From the NCBI GenBank assembly GCA_903892355.1, contig CAITIE010000004.1, positions 1-53,131 of the forward strand: a DNA stretch of 53,131 nucleotides, read 5' to 3'. How positions within the stretch are numbered: the stretch's first letter is position 1; each line of letters opens with the position of its first letter. This DNA comes from an uncultured Pirellula sp. GTDB lineage: Bacteria > Planctomycetota > Planctomycetia > Pirellulales > Pirellulaceae. The translations under genes and the position numbers were made by a program. Positions 17,444 through 26,085 of this stretch are shown piece after piece. A model generated the notes under the pieces. That model saw nothing but the letters and a program-made list of their open reading frames with translations, did no database searches and was not told where the DNA came from.

Positions 17444-18457
17444 ATGGACGATCAGAAACCGGATTGTGAACAACACGGGCTAAAACACGGGGAGCAACTT
17501 AGTGGTGTGCCAACAGGTTGTCTGCCAAACGAGCGTGCACCGATCGATTTTGCGTTGATCCTGGGTGCGGGTTGGACGGGCCGCCAAATCGCAGGCCAGA
17601 TGCTCGCGCATGGCATGCGAGTTCGATTGGTGGATCAGAGCGATCAGGCTTTGGAAGCGTCCAGGGCATGGATCGAGGCGCAGTTGGGGCCGTTTTTTGA
17701 ACAAGGTTACTGGCCTAAATGCGACTGGCGAGACGCTTCCAAACGGCTGGAATTGGTTCGTGAGGACCCAGCGGAGAGCCTCCTCGTACCAGGGATTGTC
17801 TTGGAATGCATTCCTGAACAAGTCGCCCTCAAGCGAAGGGTCTTGAAGCGGTACTCCGAAAAGTACGGCGAGCAAACCATCATCGCTTCCAACAGCTCGT
17901 ACTTTGTTCCCTCGACGTTTTCAAAGCACCTTCGCTTTCCCGAGCGATACGCCCACTTCCACTTCCACGTGCCGATTTGGATCGCGACATTGGTCGATGT
18001 TGCGACGGCTCCGGAGACCAGTCAGGATACGGTCGATCGATTGATCGCGCTCTCAGATAGAATTGGTCAAACGCCTTTGGTGCAGCGCGTGGAAAATACG
18101 GGGTACGTCTTTAATTGGATGCTCAAGTCCCTTCTTCAGTCTGCATTGCAGTTGGTGAAGAAAGGTGTTTCCAATCCGAAAGATATCGACACGGCATGGC
18201 GAAAAGCCACCGGCATGCCGGTCGGTCCTTTCGGCATCATGGATCAGATTGGGTTGGACATCATCTTCCAAACCATGTCCCATGCTCGCTTCGTCGAGGG
18301 GGACGAGGTTTGGGCCCCGCTTTTGGCCATCCTGCAGCCTCTGGTAGACCAAGGCAAATTGGGGGTAAAGACCGGGAGCGGCTTCTTTGAGTACGGCGAT
18401 CCGGTCCACTGGCAGGCCAATGCGTCTCCCGGAGTGGGCGAAAAAAAAGCGCCTTAA
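17444..18457 (+). CDS. 3-hydroxyacyl-CoA dehydrogenase-like protein
   Basis: NAD-dependent dehydrogenase of about 337 residues. The Rossmann motif ILGAGWTGRQIA follows a 30-40 residue N-terminal extension. The C-terminal helical domain contains NTGYVFNWMLKSLLQSA and GMPVGPFGIMDQIGLDI, typical of 3-hydroxyacyl-CoA and hydroxybutyryl-CoA dehydrogenases. The segment that normally reads HFFNPVP is HFHFHVP here, so the usual Asn after the catalytic His is replaced and the substrate may differ. Alternative starts exist at 17369 and 17396; none has a clear ribosome site. No other beta-oxidation gene is adjacent. Confidence 0.8.
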   Translation: MDDQKPDCEQHGLKHGEQLSGVPTGCLPNERAPIDFALILGAGWTGRQIAGQMLAHGMRVRLVDQSDQALEASRAWIEAQLGPFFEQGYWPKCDWRDASKRLELVREDPAESLLVPGIVLECIPEQVALKRRVLKRYSEKYGEQTIIASNSSYFVPSTFSKHLRFPERYAHFHFHVPIWIATLVDVATAPETSQDTVDRLIALSDRIGQTPLVQRVENTGYVFNWMLKSLLQSALQLVKKGVSNPKDIDTAWRKATGMPVGPFGIMDQIGLDIIFQTMSHARFVEGDEVWAPLLAILQPLVDQGKLGVKTGSGFFEYGDPVHWQANASPGVGEKKAP

Positions 18458-18572
18458 AAAACCAAGAACAATTTTTAAGAGCGAATTGATTACCGAGGCA
18501 AAACAAGGGGCCTTTGGTTATCTTATGAGGGGTTCGCTACGCGGCATTTTCCTTTCCTTTGGAGTCGACTTT

Positions 18573-19982
18573 ATGTTTTTCCGTCCTTCGTCACAGCGTC
18601 GCTCAGCTCGCTCGACGATCCGTACGCTCATGGTTGGTGGCACGCTCGTTGGACTCACTTCGTTCGGCAGCTGCTGGGCACAGGATCGAGCAACCCAGTG
18701 GATCGACAATACAGGCAAGAACAAAGTAGAAGCCGAGTTTGTGCGCATCGAGGGGAAACAAGTCGTTCTCAAGCGGAGCGACAACGGCAAAGAGATCAAA
18801 GTTCCCCTAGATCGTTTGAGCGCCGAAAGCGAGGCCCGAGCCAGGAAGATGAGTAGCGCCGGGTCGTCGGTCCCTAAATCAGGGGCTTCGCCCAGTCCCT
18901 CGAGTCCTGCGCCTGCAGCCAACTCGCCTGTTGGTAACACGGCTGTAGCGCTTCGCGACAACATGGGGGCAAAAGAGTTCGTCGATGCCGTGTTCGGGGA
19001 ATTGTCGAAAGGCAACATGATTGTCTTGTGGGATGCGTTCCCGGCCAACAAGCAACAAGAAGTCGAAGAGGTCGTCAGCGGCTTCGCAAAACGCCTCGAT
19101 TCTCGGACCTTCGATATGGTCCGCAAAACGCGTAACAGCGTCGTTGAAATCCTCAAGAAGCAACAGAACTTTATCCTGAACAGCGAGGTACTGCAGATTC
19201 CCTCCGAAATGCGAGAGGATTTCGCCCGGTCCTATCCAGCGGCCGTGGAATTGGCCGATAGCGTAATCTCCAAAGATCTTCTTGATGGAAAGCGTCTCCA
19301 ACGCGGTGATTTGAGAAGCCTCTTGGATCCCTACTTCAAGAAAGCAAACCAGAGCGGCGAAGCATTCGCGCAATCCTTCCCGGAAGGGCATCCTGTTCGC
19401 GAGGAATATGAGAAAGCGAAAAAGCTCGGCGTCTCTGGTGCAAAGTACAGTGTTGACAACATCCAATCGGATCGAGCCGAGGTGAACATGGAGGTCGAGA
19501 ATTTGCCTCCAGGGGCCGAGAACAAACCCCTTGCAATTACGCTTGTCGATGGCCGATGGCTACCAGAGGATTTGGTTCGGAATTGGGATACCACGATGAT
19601 GCAAGCCAAGGGGCTGATCGCGGTGATGAACCCGGATCAAATCCACCAAGCTGTCTCAAGTGTCCTGCTGCTTGCCAATGCACCTATCAACAATCTGAAG
19701 AATGCGAAAACCCAAGAGGAGTTCGACCGCACACTGAAGGAATTGCAGGCTCTCTTTGCCGCCGCGGGAGCGATGGCCGGTGGACCCGGCGCTGGCGGGC
19801 CTCCGGGATTTGGCGGGCCTCCGGGATTTGGCGGGCCTCCGGGATTTGGCGGGCCTGGCGCACCTCCAGGGGGATTTGCACCTCCAGGGCGACAGCCACC
19901 AGGCGGTGCACCGGGACAGCCCGGCCAACCTGCTCAAGGCAACGGAAACAGCGGTACTGGTTCGGCATCCATCGACCAATAA
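18573..19982 (+). CDS. Secreted SHD1-domain protein with Gly/Pro-rich tail
   Basis: A 469-residue protein of a planctomycete-type family. It has a signal peptide (LMVGGTLVGLTSFGSCWA, likely cleaved before QDR). An SHD1 (Sla1 homology 1) domain follows at about residues 40-95, seen in RATQWIDNTGKNKVEAEFV and VVLKRSDNGKEIKVPLDRL. A long helical middle region of unknown fold comes next, then a tail with GGPPGF three times. SHD1 in these bacteria is thought to be a protein- or peptide-binding module outside the cytoplasm. The start at 18573 is preferred over 18387 and 18525 because GGAG lies eight bases upstream and it yields a proper signal peptide. Confidence 0.8.
   Translation: MFFRPSSQRRSARSTIRTLMVGGTLVGLTSFGSCWAQDRATQWIDNTGKNKVEAEFVRIEGKQVVLKRSDNGKEIKVPLDRLSAESEARARKMSSAGSSVPKSGASPSPSSPAPAANSPVGNTAVALRDNMGAKEFVDAVFGELSKGNMIVLWDAFPANKQQEVEEVVSGFAKRLDSRTFDMVRKTRNSVVEILKKQQNFILNSEVLQIPSEMREDFARSYPAAVELADSVISKDLLDGKRLQRGDLRSLLDPYFKKANQSGEAFAQSFPEGHPVREEYEKAKKLGVSGAKYSVDNIQSDRAEVNMEVENLPPGAENKPLAITLVDGRWLPEDLVRNWDTTMMQAKGLIAVMNPDQIHQAVSSVLLLANAPINNLKNAKTQEEFDRTLKELQALFAAAGAMAGGPGAGGPPGFGGPPGFGGPPGFGGPGAPPGGFAPPGRQPPGGAPGQPGQPAQGNGNSGTGSASIDQ
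19794..19847. repeat. 18-bp in-frame tandem repeat, 3 copies
   Basis: Three identical units GGCGGGCCTCCGGGATTT at 19794-19811, 19812-19829 and 19830-19847, plus a half copy to 19856. They encode GGPPGF hexapeptides in the tail of the SHD1 protein. Confidence 0.95.
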
Positions 19983-20041
19983 GCACGACTACTTAGCTGC
20001 TCGTTCCGGGATTCTGTAATCCACAACCACTTGACTCGTCT

Positions 20042-20070
20042 TGACCTCCTTGGAAAAGTTCACTAAAACG
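20042..20070 (+). promoter_or_regulatory. Sigma-70-type promoter of tRNA-Cys
   Basis: TTGACC (five of six consensus) at 20042-20047 and TAAAAC (four of six) at 20065-20070 are separated by 17 bp. Transcription would start near 20077, about 14 bases before the mature tRNA 5' end. Confidence 0.6.
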
Positions 20071-20090
20071 GCTCCTCCAATGACGTACAT

Positions 20091-20163
20091 GGCTCCGTAG
20101 CCAAGTGGCTAAGGCAGCGGATTGCAAATCCGCCACGCGTGGGTTCAACTCCCACCGGAGCCT
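20091..20163 (+). tRNA. tRNA-Cys (GCA)
   Basis: A complete cloverleaf. The acceptor stem GGCTCCG pairs with CGGAGCC. The anticodon arm GCGGATTGCAAATCCGC carries GCA, and the T-arm has GTGGGTTCAACTCCCAC. The discriminator base is T, as expected for tRNA-Cys. CCA is not encoded, so a CCA-adding enzyme is required; a candidate lies at 24356-25663. Confidence 0.96.
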
Positions 20164-20174
20164 CTCAAAAAAAG

Positions 20175-20204
20175 ACCTCGAGACATGCTTCTCGGGGTTT
20201 TTTT
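20175..20204 (+). terminator. Intrinsic terminator after tRNA-Cys
   Basis: Stem CCTCGAGA/TCTCGGGG (one G-U pair), a short loop, then seven T. It ends the tRNA transcript 12 bases after the tRNA and before kdsB. Confidence 0.85.
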
Positions 20205-20257
20205 ATGGACTGAACGGATGCCTGCAGCTTCACTTTGAAACAGGAGTCTTACCGCAA

Positions 20258-21013
20258 ATGCGTGCAGAAATCGTGATTCCCGCTCGCCTCGCTTCCACCA
20301 GGTTGCCAGAGAAACTGCTCCTTGCCGAGACCGGGATGACCGTTTTGGAGCACACGCATCGAGCCGCACGCAGCAGCGTGCTGGCCGTCGGAATCACCAT
20401 CGCGGTCGATCATGACCGCTTGGCCAGTGCCGCTCAGGCCTTTGGAGCGGTATTTCAAATGACCGATCCGAATGCTCCGTCGGGGACCGACCGAGTCGCT
20501 GAGGTAGCGCGATCCCGACCTGATGTGGATGTCTTTGTCAACGTTCAAGGAGACGAGCCAGAGATCGCTGGCGCCTCGATCGATCTAGCGATCCAATTGC
20601 TCGAACAAAACCCAAACGCGGATGTCGCAACCTTGGCAACGCCGATCCGTTCCAAATCGGATCTCGAGGATCCGGCCTGCGTCAAAGTCGTTCGCTCCCA
20701 TGCGGGCCTGGCGCTCTACTTCAGCCGATCCGTGATACCCTACCCGAGATCCTGGGATGACTCCCTACTCGCATCGGAGCCCGCGAACTACCTGCAGCAC
20801 ATTGGGCTTTACGCCTACCGCCGCTCGTTCCTGCTTTCCCTGCACGAATTGCTCCCAAGCCCACTTGAGCAAATCGAAAAACTTGAGCAATTGCGATTCT
20901 TGCAGTCAGGACGGAGCATCGCAGTGGGAATCGTTCCTCGGTCCCCTCGAGGTATCGATACCCGAGAGGACTACGAAGCCTTCAAAAAGCGATCCCGCCA
21001 TTCGTCACGCTGA
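20258..21013 (+). CDS. kdsB: 3-deoxy-manno-octulosonate cytidylyltransferase
   Basis: CMP-KDO synthetase, 251 residues: activates KDO with CTP for lipid A core synthesis in the cytoplasm. Family motifs are the N-terminal IPARLASTRLPEKLL (nucleotide binding), the DPNAPSGTDRVAEVA segment, FVNVQGDEPEI with the metal-binding Asp, and HIGLYAYRRSFL. The start at 20258 is set by the conserved N-terminus; AGGAG lies eleven bases upstream. An in-frame extension to 20105 would run through the tRNA and its terminator and is not real. It shows that the organism makes KDO-type LPS. The 16-bp repeat array follows directly. Confidence 0.95.
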   Translation: MRAEIVIPARLASTRLPEKLLLAETGMTVLEHTHRAARSSVLAVGITIAVDHDRLASAAQAFGAVFQMTDPNAPSGTDRVAEVARSRPDVDVFVNVQGDEPEIAGASIDLAIQLLEQNPNADVATLATPIRSKSDLEDPACVKVVRSHAGLALYFSRSVIPYPRSWDDSLLASEPANYLQHIGLYAYRRSFLLSLHELLPSPLEQIEKLEQLRFLQSGRSIAVGIVPRSPRGIDTREDYEAFKKRSRHSSR

Positions 21014-21031
21014 AACCACGCTTGCCCTGCT

Positions 21032-21110
21032 ATGGCACAGGCATGCGATGGCACAGGCATACTATGGCACAGGCATACTATGGCACAGGCATGCTATGGC
21101 ACAGGCCTGA
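21032..21110. repeat. 16-bp tandem repeat, 5 copies, intergenic
   Basis: Units starting ATGGCACAGGCAT at 21032, 21048, 21064, 21080 and 21096. The last three bases vary (GCG, ACT, ACT, GCT) and the fifth copy is shortened. The array lies between the kdsB and serA stop codons, which converge here, in the region where a terminator would be expected. The unit is not a multiple of three and no spacers are present. Confidence 0.94.
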
Positions 21111-21186
21111 ACTAGTATCGCGCCACGATGGCCCAGCGGAATAGCTTGGCTTGGCTGGTCTCCTGGTTATTCGTGGGCACGAGCGA

Positions 21187-22818
21187 TTATTGCGAAAGCC
21201 AGTTCGGCAGAACCCCGAGACCCGGTAGCTCGATCGATTGCACTTTTTCCACTTCGGGAATCGACATGAGTTCTTCGAGTGCGGCGTGTGGGGGGCGAGA
21301 ATCGAGGTTCAGTACTCCGATCGCGGTACCCCCAGGGTGCTGAGCGGCGCGCCCCACCGACATCTGTCCGATGTTGACTTGGTGCCGGCCGAATACAGTA
21401 CCAACCCTACCGATGATCCCAGGAACATCGTAGTGGGTGAAGAATAGCATGTGCCCATCGAGGTAGGCCTCGAGCCGATAATCATCGATCGATATCAACC
21501 GGGACATGTTGTTGCCGAACACGGTCACACCCGCTTTGATCGGGTGCCCGCTGACGACCATTTCCGCGGTGATCGACGAACTGAATGCACCCAGTTCGCG
21601 ATTGCGATGTTCCATGAGTTCGATACCCCGCTCTCGCAACAGCATTTCGGAATTGATGATGTTGACGTCATCGGCCATCGCTCGTTCCAGCAATCCCGCA
21701 CAAAACGCAGCGGACAACAGTTTGGTATCCTTGTCGGCGACTTCGCCGCGATAATGCAATTGGCATGAGCTTACCGATCCCGGTTGCCATTGGGCCATGA
21801 GCAATCCAAGTCGGTGAGCGGCATCGAGATAGCCGCGGAGCGAATCGAGCGTCTTAGGATCGAGGGCCGCGACATTGACCGCGTGACGGATTTCCCCCGT
21901 CTTAAAGAAATTCATCAGCAACTGGATGCCTTCGATCGCCACCTGCGTCTGAGCTTCTTCGGTACTGGCTCCGAGGTGCGGCGTGCATACGACACCAGGC
22001 ATCCCGAACAGAGGGCTGTTGGTGCAAGGTTCTTCTTCGAATACATCCAGTGCGACCCCACCGATGATTCCTTGCTTGAGCCCCTCCGCCAAAGCAGCTT
22101 CCTCGTAGATGCCCCCGCGAGCGCAATTGACCAAGCGAATGCCAGGTTTCAATTGACTGAGTTGCTTCATACCGACCAAGTATTTGGTTTCCTCGGTAAG
22201 TGGCGTGTGGACGGTAAGGTAGTCCACTTTGGGCAGCATCTCCGCCACGGTCTGCGCTTTTTCAAGGTGCATTTTGGTCGCTTGTTCGTCCGACATGAAC
22301 GGATCAAACGCGATGACCCGCATCCCAAACGCTTGGCCTCGAATCGCCACCTCGCGACCGATTCGCCCCATGCCGATGACACCGAGCGTCTTGTCCGCCA
22401 ATTGAGTCCCCATGAAGGACTTTCGGTCCCATTTGCCTCCGCACAAGCTTTGGTAGGCCGGCGCGATCGAACGGGATAATGCGAGGAGCAATGCGAACGT
22501 ATGCTCGGCGGTGCTCAGGGTATTTCCAGCAGGCGTGTTCATCACCACAATGCCCAATCGAGTCGCGGCGTTTTTGTCGATGTTGTCCGTCCCGACACCT
22601 GCGCGGACGATCGCTCGGAGCCGCTTGTTTCCTTCAAGGGATTCCGCAGTGATCTTGACTCCACTTCGAACGATTGCCCCATCGAACTCGGCGAGAGACT
22701 TTCGCAGTTCGTCACCCTTGAGACCAACCCGCTCCTCATACTCGAACTGCGAGTCTGAGCGAAGCATGTCGATTCCTTCGCTGGCGATGGGATCTAGTAC
22801 CAGAATTCGGTAGGTCAT
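21187..22818 (-). CDS. serA: D-3-phosphoglycerate dehydrogenase
   Basis: First enzyme of serine synthesis, oxidising 3-phosphoglycerate with NAD. The 543-residue length matches the long form with an extra ASB domain and a C-terminal ACT domain. Motifs are GVGTDNIDKNAATRLGI, the NAD loop VIGMGRIGREVA, the catalytic Arg and Glu region NCARGGIYEEAAL and the catalytic His in TPHLGASTEEAQ. The last 80 residues (DVPGIIGRVGTVFGRHQVN) form the ACT domain, which binds serine for feedback control in related enzymes. serC lies immediately upstream on the same strand, so the two are probably one operon. Confidence 0.95.
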   Translation of the reverse strand: MTYRILVLDPIASEGIDMLRSDSQFEYEERVGLKGDELRKSLAEFDGAIVRSGVKITAESLEGNKRLRAIVRAGVGTDNIDKNAATRLGIVVMNTPAGNTLSTAEHTFALLLALSRSIAPAYQSLCGGKWDRKSFMGTQLADKTLGVIGMGRIGREVAIRGQAFGMRVIAFDPFMSDEQATKMHLEKAQTVAEMLPKVDYLTVHTPLTEETKYLVGMKQLSQLKPGIRLVNCARGGIYEEAALAEGLKQGIIGGVALDVFEEEPCTNSPLFGMPGVVCTPHLGASTEEAQTQVAIEGIQLLMNFFKTGEIRHAVNVAALDPKTLDSLRGYLDAAHRLGLLMAQWQPGSVSSCQLHYRGEVADKDTKLLSAAFCAGLLERAMADDVNIINSEMLLRERGIELMEHRNRELGAFSSSITAEMVVSGHPIKAGVTVFGNNMSRLISIDDYRLEAYLDGHMLFFTHYDVPGIIGRVGTVFGRHQVNIGQMSVGRAAQHPGGTAIGVLNLDSRPPHAALEELMSIPEVEKVQSIELPGLGVLPNWLSQ

Positions 22819-22916
22819 GAGTCGGTGAAGATTTCTTACAAAAGTGCGTAGAGATGATGGGTTTGATGCGATTGAAGCGAGCGTAAAACGCTCGAGGTGC
22901 GTTGGTAAAAACCGAA

Positions 22917-24008
22917 CTATCCCTTTTGTGACGCGAAATCGTCCATGAGGGTGGCCAGTGCCTCAGCGCCAGCGATCGGCATGGCGTTGTAGATACTCGC
23001 GCGAATACCACCGACGCTCCGGTGCCCCTTGAGCGAATCCAACCCACGTTTTTTGGCTTCGCTCAGGAATGCCGCTTCGAGTTCTTCACTGGGAAGCCGA
23101 AATGTTGCGTTCATCAGGGAGCGGTCTTCGTTGGCTGCATGGCCCGAGTACATATTGCGATGGCGATCGAGGGCCGAATAGACGATGCCAGCTTTCTTTT
23201 GGTTCATCGCATGCATTGCGTCCAGGCCACCGATCGTATCCTCAAGCCATTCCGCGACGAGTCCAAGGGTGTAGATGGCAAACGTAGGTGGAGTGTTCCA
23301 CATCGAATCCTCGTTGACGTGGTTCCGATAATTCAAATAGCCCGCCATGCTGTCGTTGGACCGATCGAGGAGGTCGCGACGGATGATCAGAACCGTTACG
23401 CCTGCTGGTCCAGCATTTTTCTGGGCACATGCGTACACCAAGCCGTACTTGGAGATGTCGAGCGGTCGGTACATAAAGTCGGAGGAACAATCGCTGACAA
23501 CCGGGCAATTCGCACTCAGGTCGCTCTGAAACTGAATCCCTTGGATGGTTTCGTTGCTCGTCAAGTGAACGTACGATGCGTCTGGAGAGATTCCCAAGTC
23601 GCTCCACTTGGGAAGCTTGGAATAGTGGTGCGAAGCCCCATCGTAGATCACTTCGACGGGGCCTTCTTTTTTGGCCTCTCCTACGGCGTATTTACCCCAA
23701 GTACCCGTAACGACGTACTGAGCGGGTTGCGAGCGTCCTCGGAGCAAGTTCATCGCGACCATGGAGAATTGGAGCCGAGCGCCTCCCTGCACAAATACCA
23801 CCGCATGGGAATCCGGAATCTTCAACAAGCGGATCAGTCGCTGTTTGGCCGTTTCCTGGATCTCGATGAACTGCTTGCTACGGTGCGAGATTTCCAGAAT
23901 CGATGCGCCGCATCCAGGCAAGCACAACATTTCGTCGCGGATCCGCTCCAACACGGGAACAGGCAGCACTGCTGGGCCTGCCGAAAAGTTAAAAAGTCGT
24001 TTTCCCAT
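22917..24008 (-). CDS. serC: Phosphoserine aminotransferase
   Basis: PLP enzyme converting 3-phosphohydroxypyruvate and glutamate to phosphoserine, and acting in pyridoxine synthesis in some bacteria. It has 363 residues from the start at 24008 (MGKRLFNFSAGPAVLP), the conserved N-terminus of the family; a longer in-frame extension to 24278 is not credible. The PLP lysine lies in CAQKNAGPAGV. Substrate-binding segments include HRSKQFIEI and the C-terminal KGHRSVGGIRASIYNAM. It lies 98 bp upstream of serA in the same direction. The pathway's phosphatase SerB is not in the window. Confidence 0.95.
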   Translation of the reverse strand: MGKRLFNFSAGPAVLPVPVLERIRDEMLCLPGCGASILEISHRSKQFIEIQETAKQRLIRLLKIPDSHAVVFVQGGARLQFSMVAMNLLRGRSQPAQYVVTGTWGKYAVGEAKKEGPVEVIYDGASHHYSKLPKWSDLGISPDASYVHLTSNETIQGIQFQSDLSANCPVVSDCSSDFMYRPLDISKYGLVYACAQKNAGPAGVTVLIIRRDLLDRSNDSMAGYLNYRNHVNEDSMWNTPPTFAIYTLGLVAEWLEDTIGGLDAMHAMNQKKAGIVYSALDRHRNMYSGHAANEDRSLMNATFRLPSEELEAAFLSEAKKRGLDSLKGHRSVGGIRASIYNAMPIAGAEALATLMDDFASQKG

Positions 24009-24355
24009 CGCTATTTCAGTCGTTTCCGTCCAATGTCGAGTCGTCCGTAGCTCCGTTTGGAGCCGGTGCAAAGTCCCCTCGATTCTACGCCAATCCTTGG
24101 ACAGCGAAAGGACAGAAGTACCCTCGTCTCTCGCTGATCCACTGTATTGCTCGGCATGGCACCGGCTTTCCAGCAGTCCATTGAAAAACGATCGAACCTG
24201 TAGCGGTGCAGCACAAGCTGCCCGGTTTCTCAGAATAAAGTGAGACTTACCGGTCGGCTCGCGCCGTGCCGCTTCCATTTTTCAACAGGCTCCCTAGGGG
24301 GCGGTAAGCACTCGCGATGGCAAGATCAAGTCGCTGTATTAGAGATAGTTGTGGC
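24009..24355. other. Intergenic region with nested inverted repeats
   Basis: No gene. An outer 8-bp inverted repeat TTGAAAAA (24181-24188) and TTTTTCAA (24278-24285) encloses a nested, roughly co-centred structure: CCGGT/ACCGG and TCTCA/TGAGA between 24222 and 24253. The outer arms resemble the GTTGAAAAA-type ends seen at various mobile repeats. It could be a small MITE-like repeat or a structured leader of serC; the sequence alone does not decide. Confidence 0.4.
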
Positions 24356-25663
24356 CTAATTGCTCGTGTCGATCATGGTTTTCATCCAAGCCATCGCTTC
24401 CTCTTTGGAACGCAGGTTGCCATCGAGTTGCAATTGTCTGGCTCTCTCGAGCAGCGTTGCAAAGCCTGGACCTGGCTTCAGTCCGGCTCGGATCAAATCC
24501 GAACCATCCAACAAAGGGCGGGGATTCCAAACCGATTCCGGCAATCGAAGCTGAGATCTGCAAAAATCGATTCCGTGCAACGCCTCCGTTCGAAGGCTTG
24601 CAATCGCTTCTGCTAATGCCAGGGCTGGTTCGATAAACTTGGAGGTTAAGACAGGTTGGACTTGGGACCATGGAAGCGTCGAGCCTTGGATCAAGACCTC
24701 CGCGTTTTGGAGTGCAAACTGAACCGCTTCCATCTCGATATTGGAAAGTTTCCAGCGTTCCTGGATGGCCAACGACATGGACTCCCACTCCGCCTGTCGA
24801 CCGGAAGCATCGCGGAACCATGGGTGTAGGATCGCAGCCAAAGAAACTGGAAAAGGGACGGGTATTTCCGGCAACCGCTTAAGAAGGCTCAGTTCCTCGT
24901 CGCGTTGACTCGCTACGCTCCAGCGAGGATGCAGTTCCGGGATCACGTATTGCGTAAGCCCCGTTTCGAAGAGTTTTTCCCAGGCCCAATAGCGGCTAGG
25001 GTGTTCCAGGATTTTGATCAGTTCGACACCGGTCCTCTCCCCGCTCACAACTTGGATCTGCTCTGCATTCCGCGCGATGGCTTGTTGGGTCTTTGGATCG
25101 AGGGCAAACCCGAACCGAGCCGCAAATCGGATCGCGCGAAGCATGCGGAGTTTGTCCTCGCGGATCCTTGCCTCAGGGTTTCCGATGGCCCGCAGCACCT
25201 TGCGTTCGAGATCTTCTCGTCCTCCGACGTAATCGATAATCTTTTCTTCGATCGGATCATAAAAGAGACCATTGATCGTAAAATCGCGGCGCTGGGCATC
25301 ATGCTCCGGAGAAGTGAAGACCACAGAGTCGGGGCGACGCCCATCCGAGTACACCCCGTCGCTGCGGAACGTAGCCACCTCGACTTGGCACTTTTTGCCG
25401 TGGGTTTTACCGTGGACGAGAACCACACCGAACGCTTCGCCGACGGCGCGTGTCTGATTGGATCCAAAAACCGACCGAACCTGATCAGTGGTAGCGTTGG
25501 TCGCGACATCGAAATCGTGGGGATCATTTCCCAAAATGGCATCCCGAACGCAACCACCTGCGAAATAGGCGACGTAACCGTTTCCGACCAATCGACGCAC
25601 GACATCATGCGCGAATTGCTTGTCAGGAGTTGAATTAGGATACAAGTCTGGTCGGGGCGTCAT
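24356..25663 (-). CDS. CCA tRNA nucleotidyltransferase/poly(A) polymerase family protein
   Basis: Class II nucleotidyltransferase of about 435 residues. The head domain has the nucleotide-binding AYFAGGCVRDAILG and the catalytic DFDVA (D-x-D) metal site, then RRDFTINGLFYDP and the RNA-binding motif RMLRAIRFAARFGF. It either completes tRNA 3' CCA ends or adds poly(A) tails; the two activities cannot be told apart from motifs. Since tRNA-Cys in the window lacks an encoded CCA, CCA addition must exist in this organism. The start at 25663 (MTPRPDLYP) is preferred; the upstream in-frame extension has no domain. Confidence 0.88.
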   Translation of the reverse strand: MTPRPDLYPNSTPDKQFAHDVVRRLVGNGYVAYFAGGCVRDAILGNDPHDFDVATNATTDQVRSVFGSNQTRAVGEAFGVVLVHGKTHGKKCQVEVATFRSDGVYSDGRRPDSVVFTSPEHDAQRRDFTINGLFYDPIEEKIIDYVGGREDLERKVLRAIGNPEARIREDKLRMLRAIRFAARFGFALDPKTQQAIARNAEQIQVVSGERTGVELIKILEHPSRYWAWEKLFETGLTQYVIPELHPRWSVASQRDEELSLLKRLPEIPVPFPVSLAAILHPWFRDASGRQAEWESMSLAIQERWKLSNIEMEAVQFALQNAEVLIQGSTLPWSQVQPVLTSKFIEPALALAEAIASLRTEALHGIDFCRSQLRLPESVWNPRPLLDGSDLIRAGLKPGPGFATLLERARQLQLDGNLRSKEEAMAWMKTMIDTSN

Positions 25664-25792
25664 GCACAAAAAGGACCTAAGTGGTCGATGAAGGGGGGCT
25701 GCACTCGAAGATCGGATCGATGAAATCCAAAGTATCGCGTACGATATTGAATACAATTCTCGAGCACCACGGTGATCGATGGCCATGCTAAA

Positions 25793-25826
25793 GATACCAT
25801 GCTGCGGATACCATGCTGCGGATACC
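25793..25826. repeat. 14-bp tandem repeat, 2.4 copies
   Basis: GATACCATGCTGCG at 25793-25806 and 25807-25820, followed by a partial copy. Intergenic; the unit is not a multiple of three. Confidence 0.9.
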
Positions 25827-25897
25827 GCGGAGGATGCGGACCCTGCTCAGGATAACGAGTAGACTCCTTGCGATCGAGATGGTTCGCGCAGAATCGC

Positions 25898-25942
25898 GCT
25901 CGGGAATTTAACGCTCGGGAATTTAACGCTCGGGAATTTCAC
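25898..25942. repeat. 15-bp tandem repeat, 3 copies, intergenic
   Basis: GCTCGGGAATTTAAC at 25898-25912 and 25913-25927, with a one-base variant at 25928-25942. Confidence 0.93.
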
Positions 25943-25976
25943 GATCGGGGTTTTACTGCAGCAAAGCCCCATCATC

Positions 25977-26027
25977 GGGGTACTGGGAACTTCGGGGTAC
26001 TGGGAACTTCGGGGTACTGGGGACTTG
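25977..26027. repeat. 17-bp tandem repeat, 3 copies, intergenic
   Basis: GGGGTACTGGGAACTTC at 25977-25993 and 25994-26010, then a diverged copy to 26027. It lies about 60 bp upstream of the Nudix gene. Confidence 0.93.
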
Positions 26028-26085
26028 ATAGGGTTGAACAACGTTGGGCTGAGGCTAATAGGAAGCAGATAGGAATAGGTGGCGT

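Larger units (their letters stand above)
25664..26085. other. Repeat-rich intergenic region
   Basis: No supported gene. Within 240 bp there are three different tandem arrays: 14 bp (25793-25826), 15 bp (25898-25942) and 17 bp (25977-26027). Open frames across them only translate the repeats. Confidence 0.7.

Noticed and set aside
23022-24050. Long plus-strand open frame of 342 codons
   Set aside because: It is the antisense shadow of serC, whose PLP site and termini are conserved.
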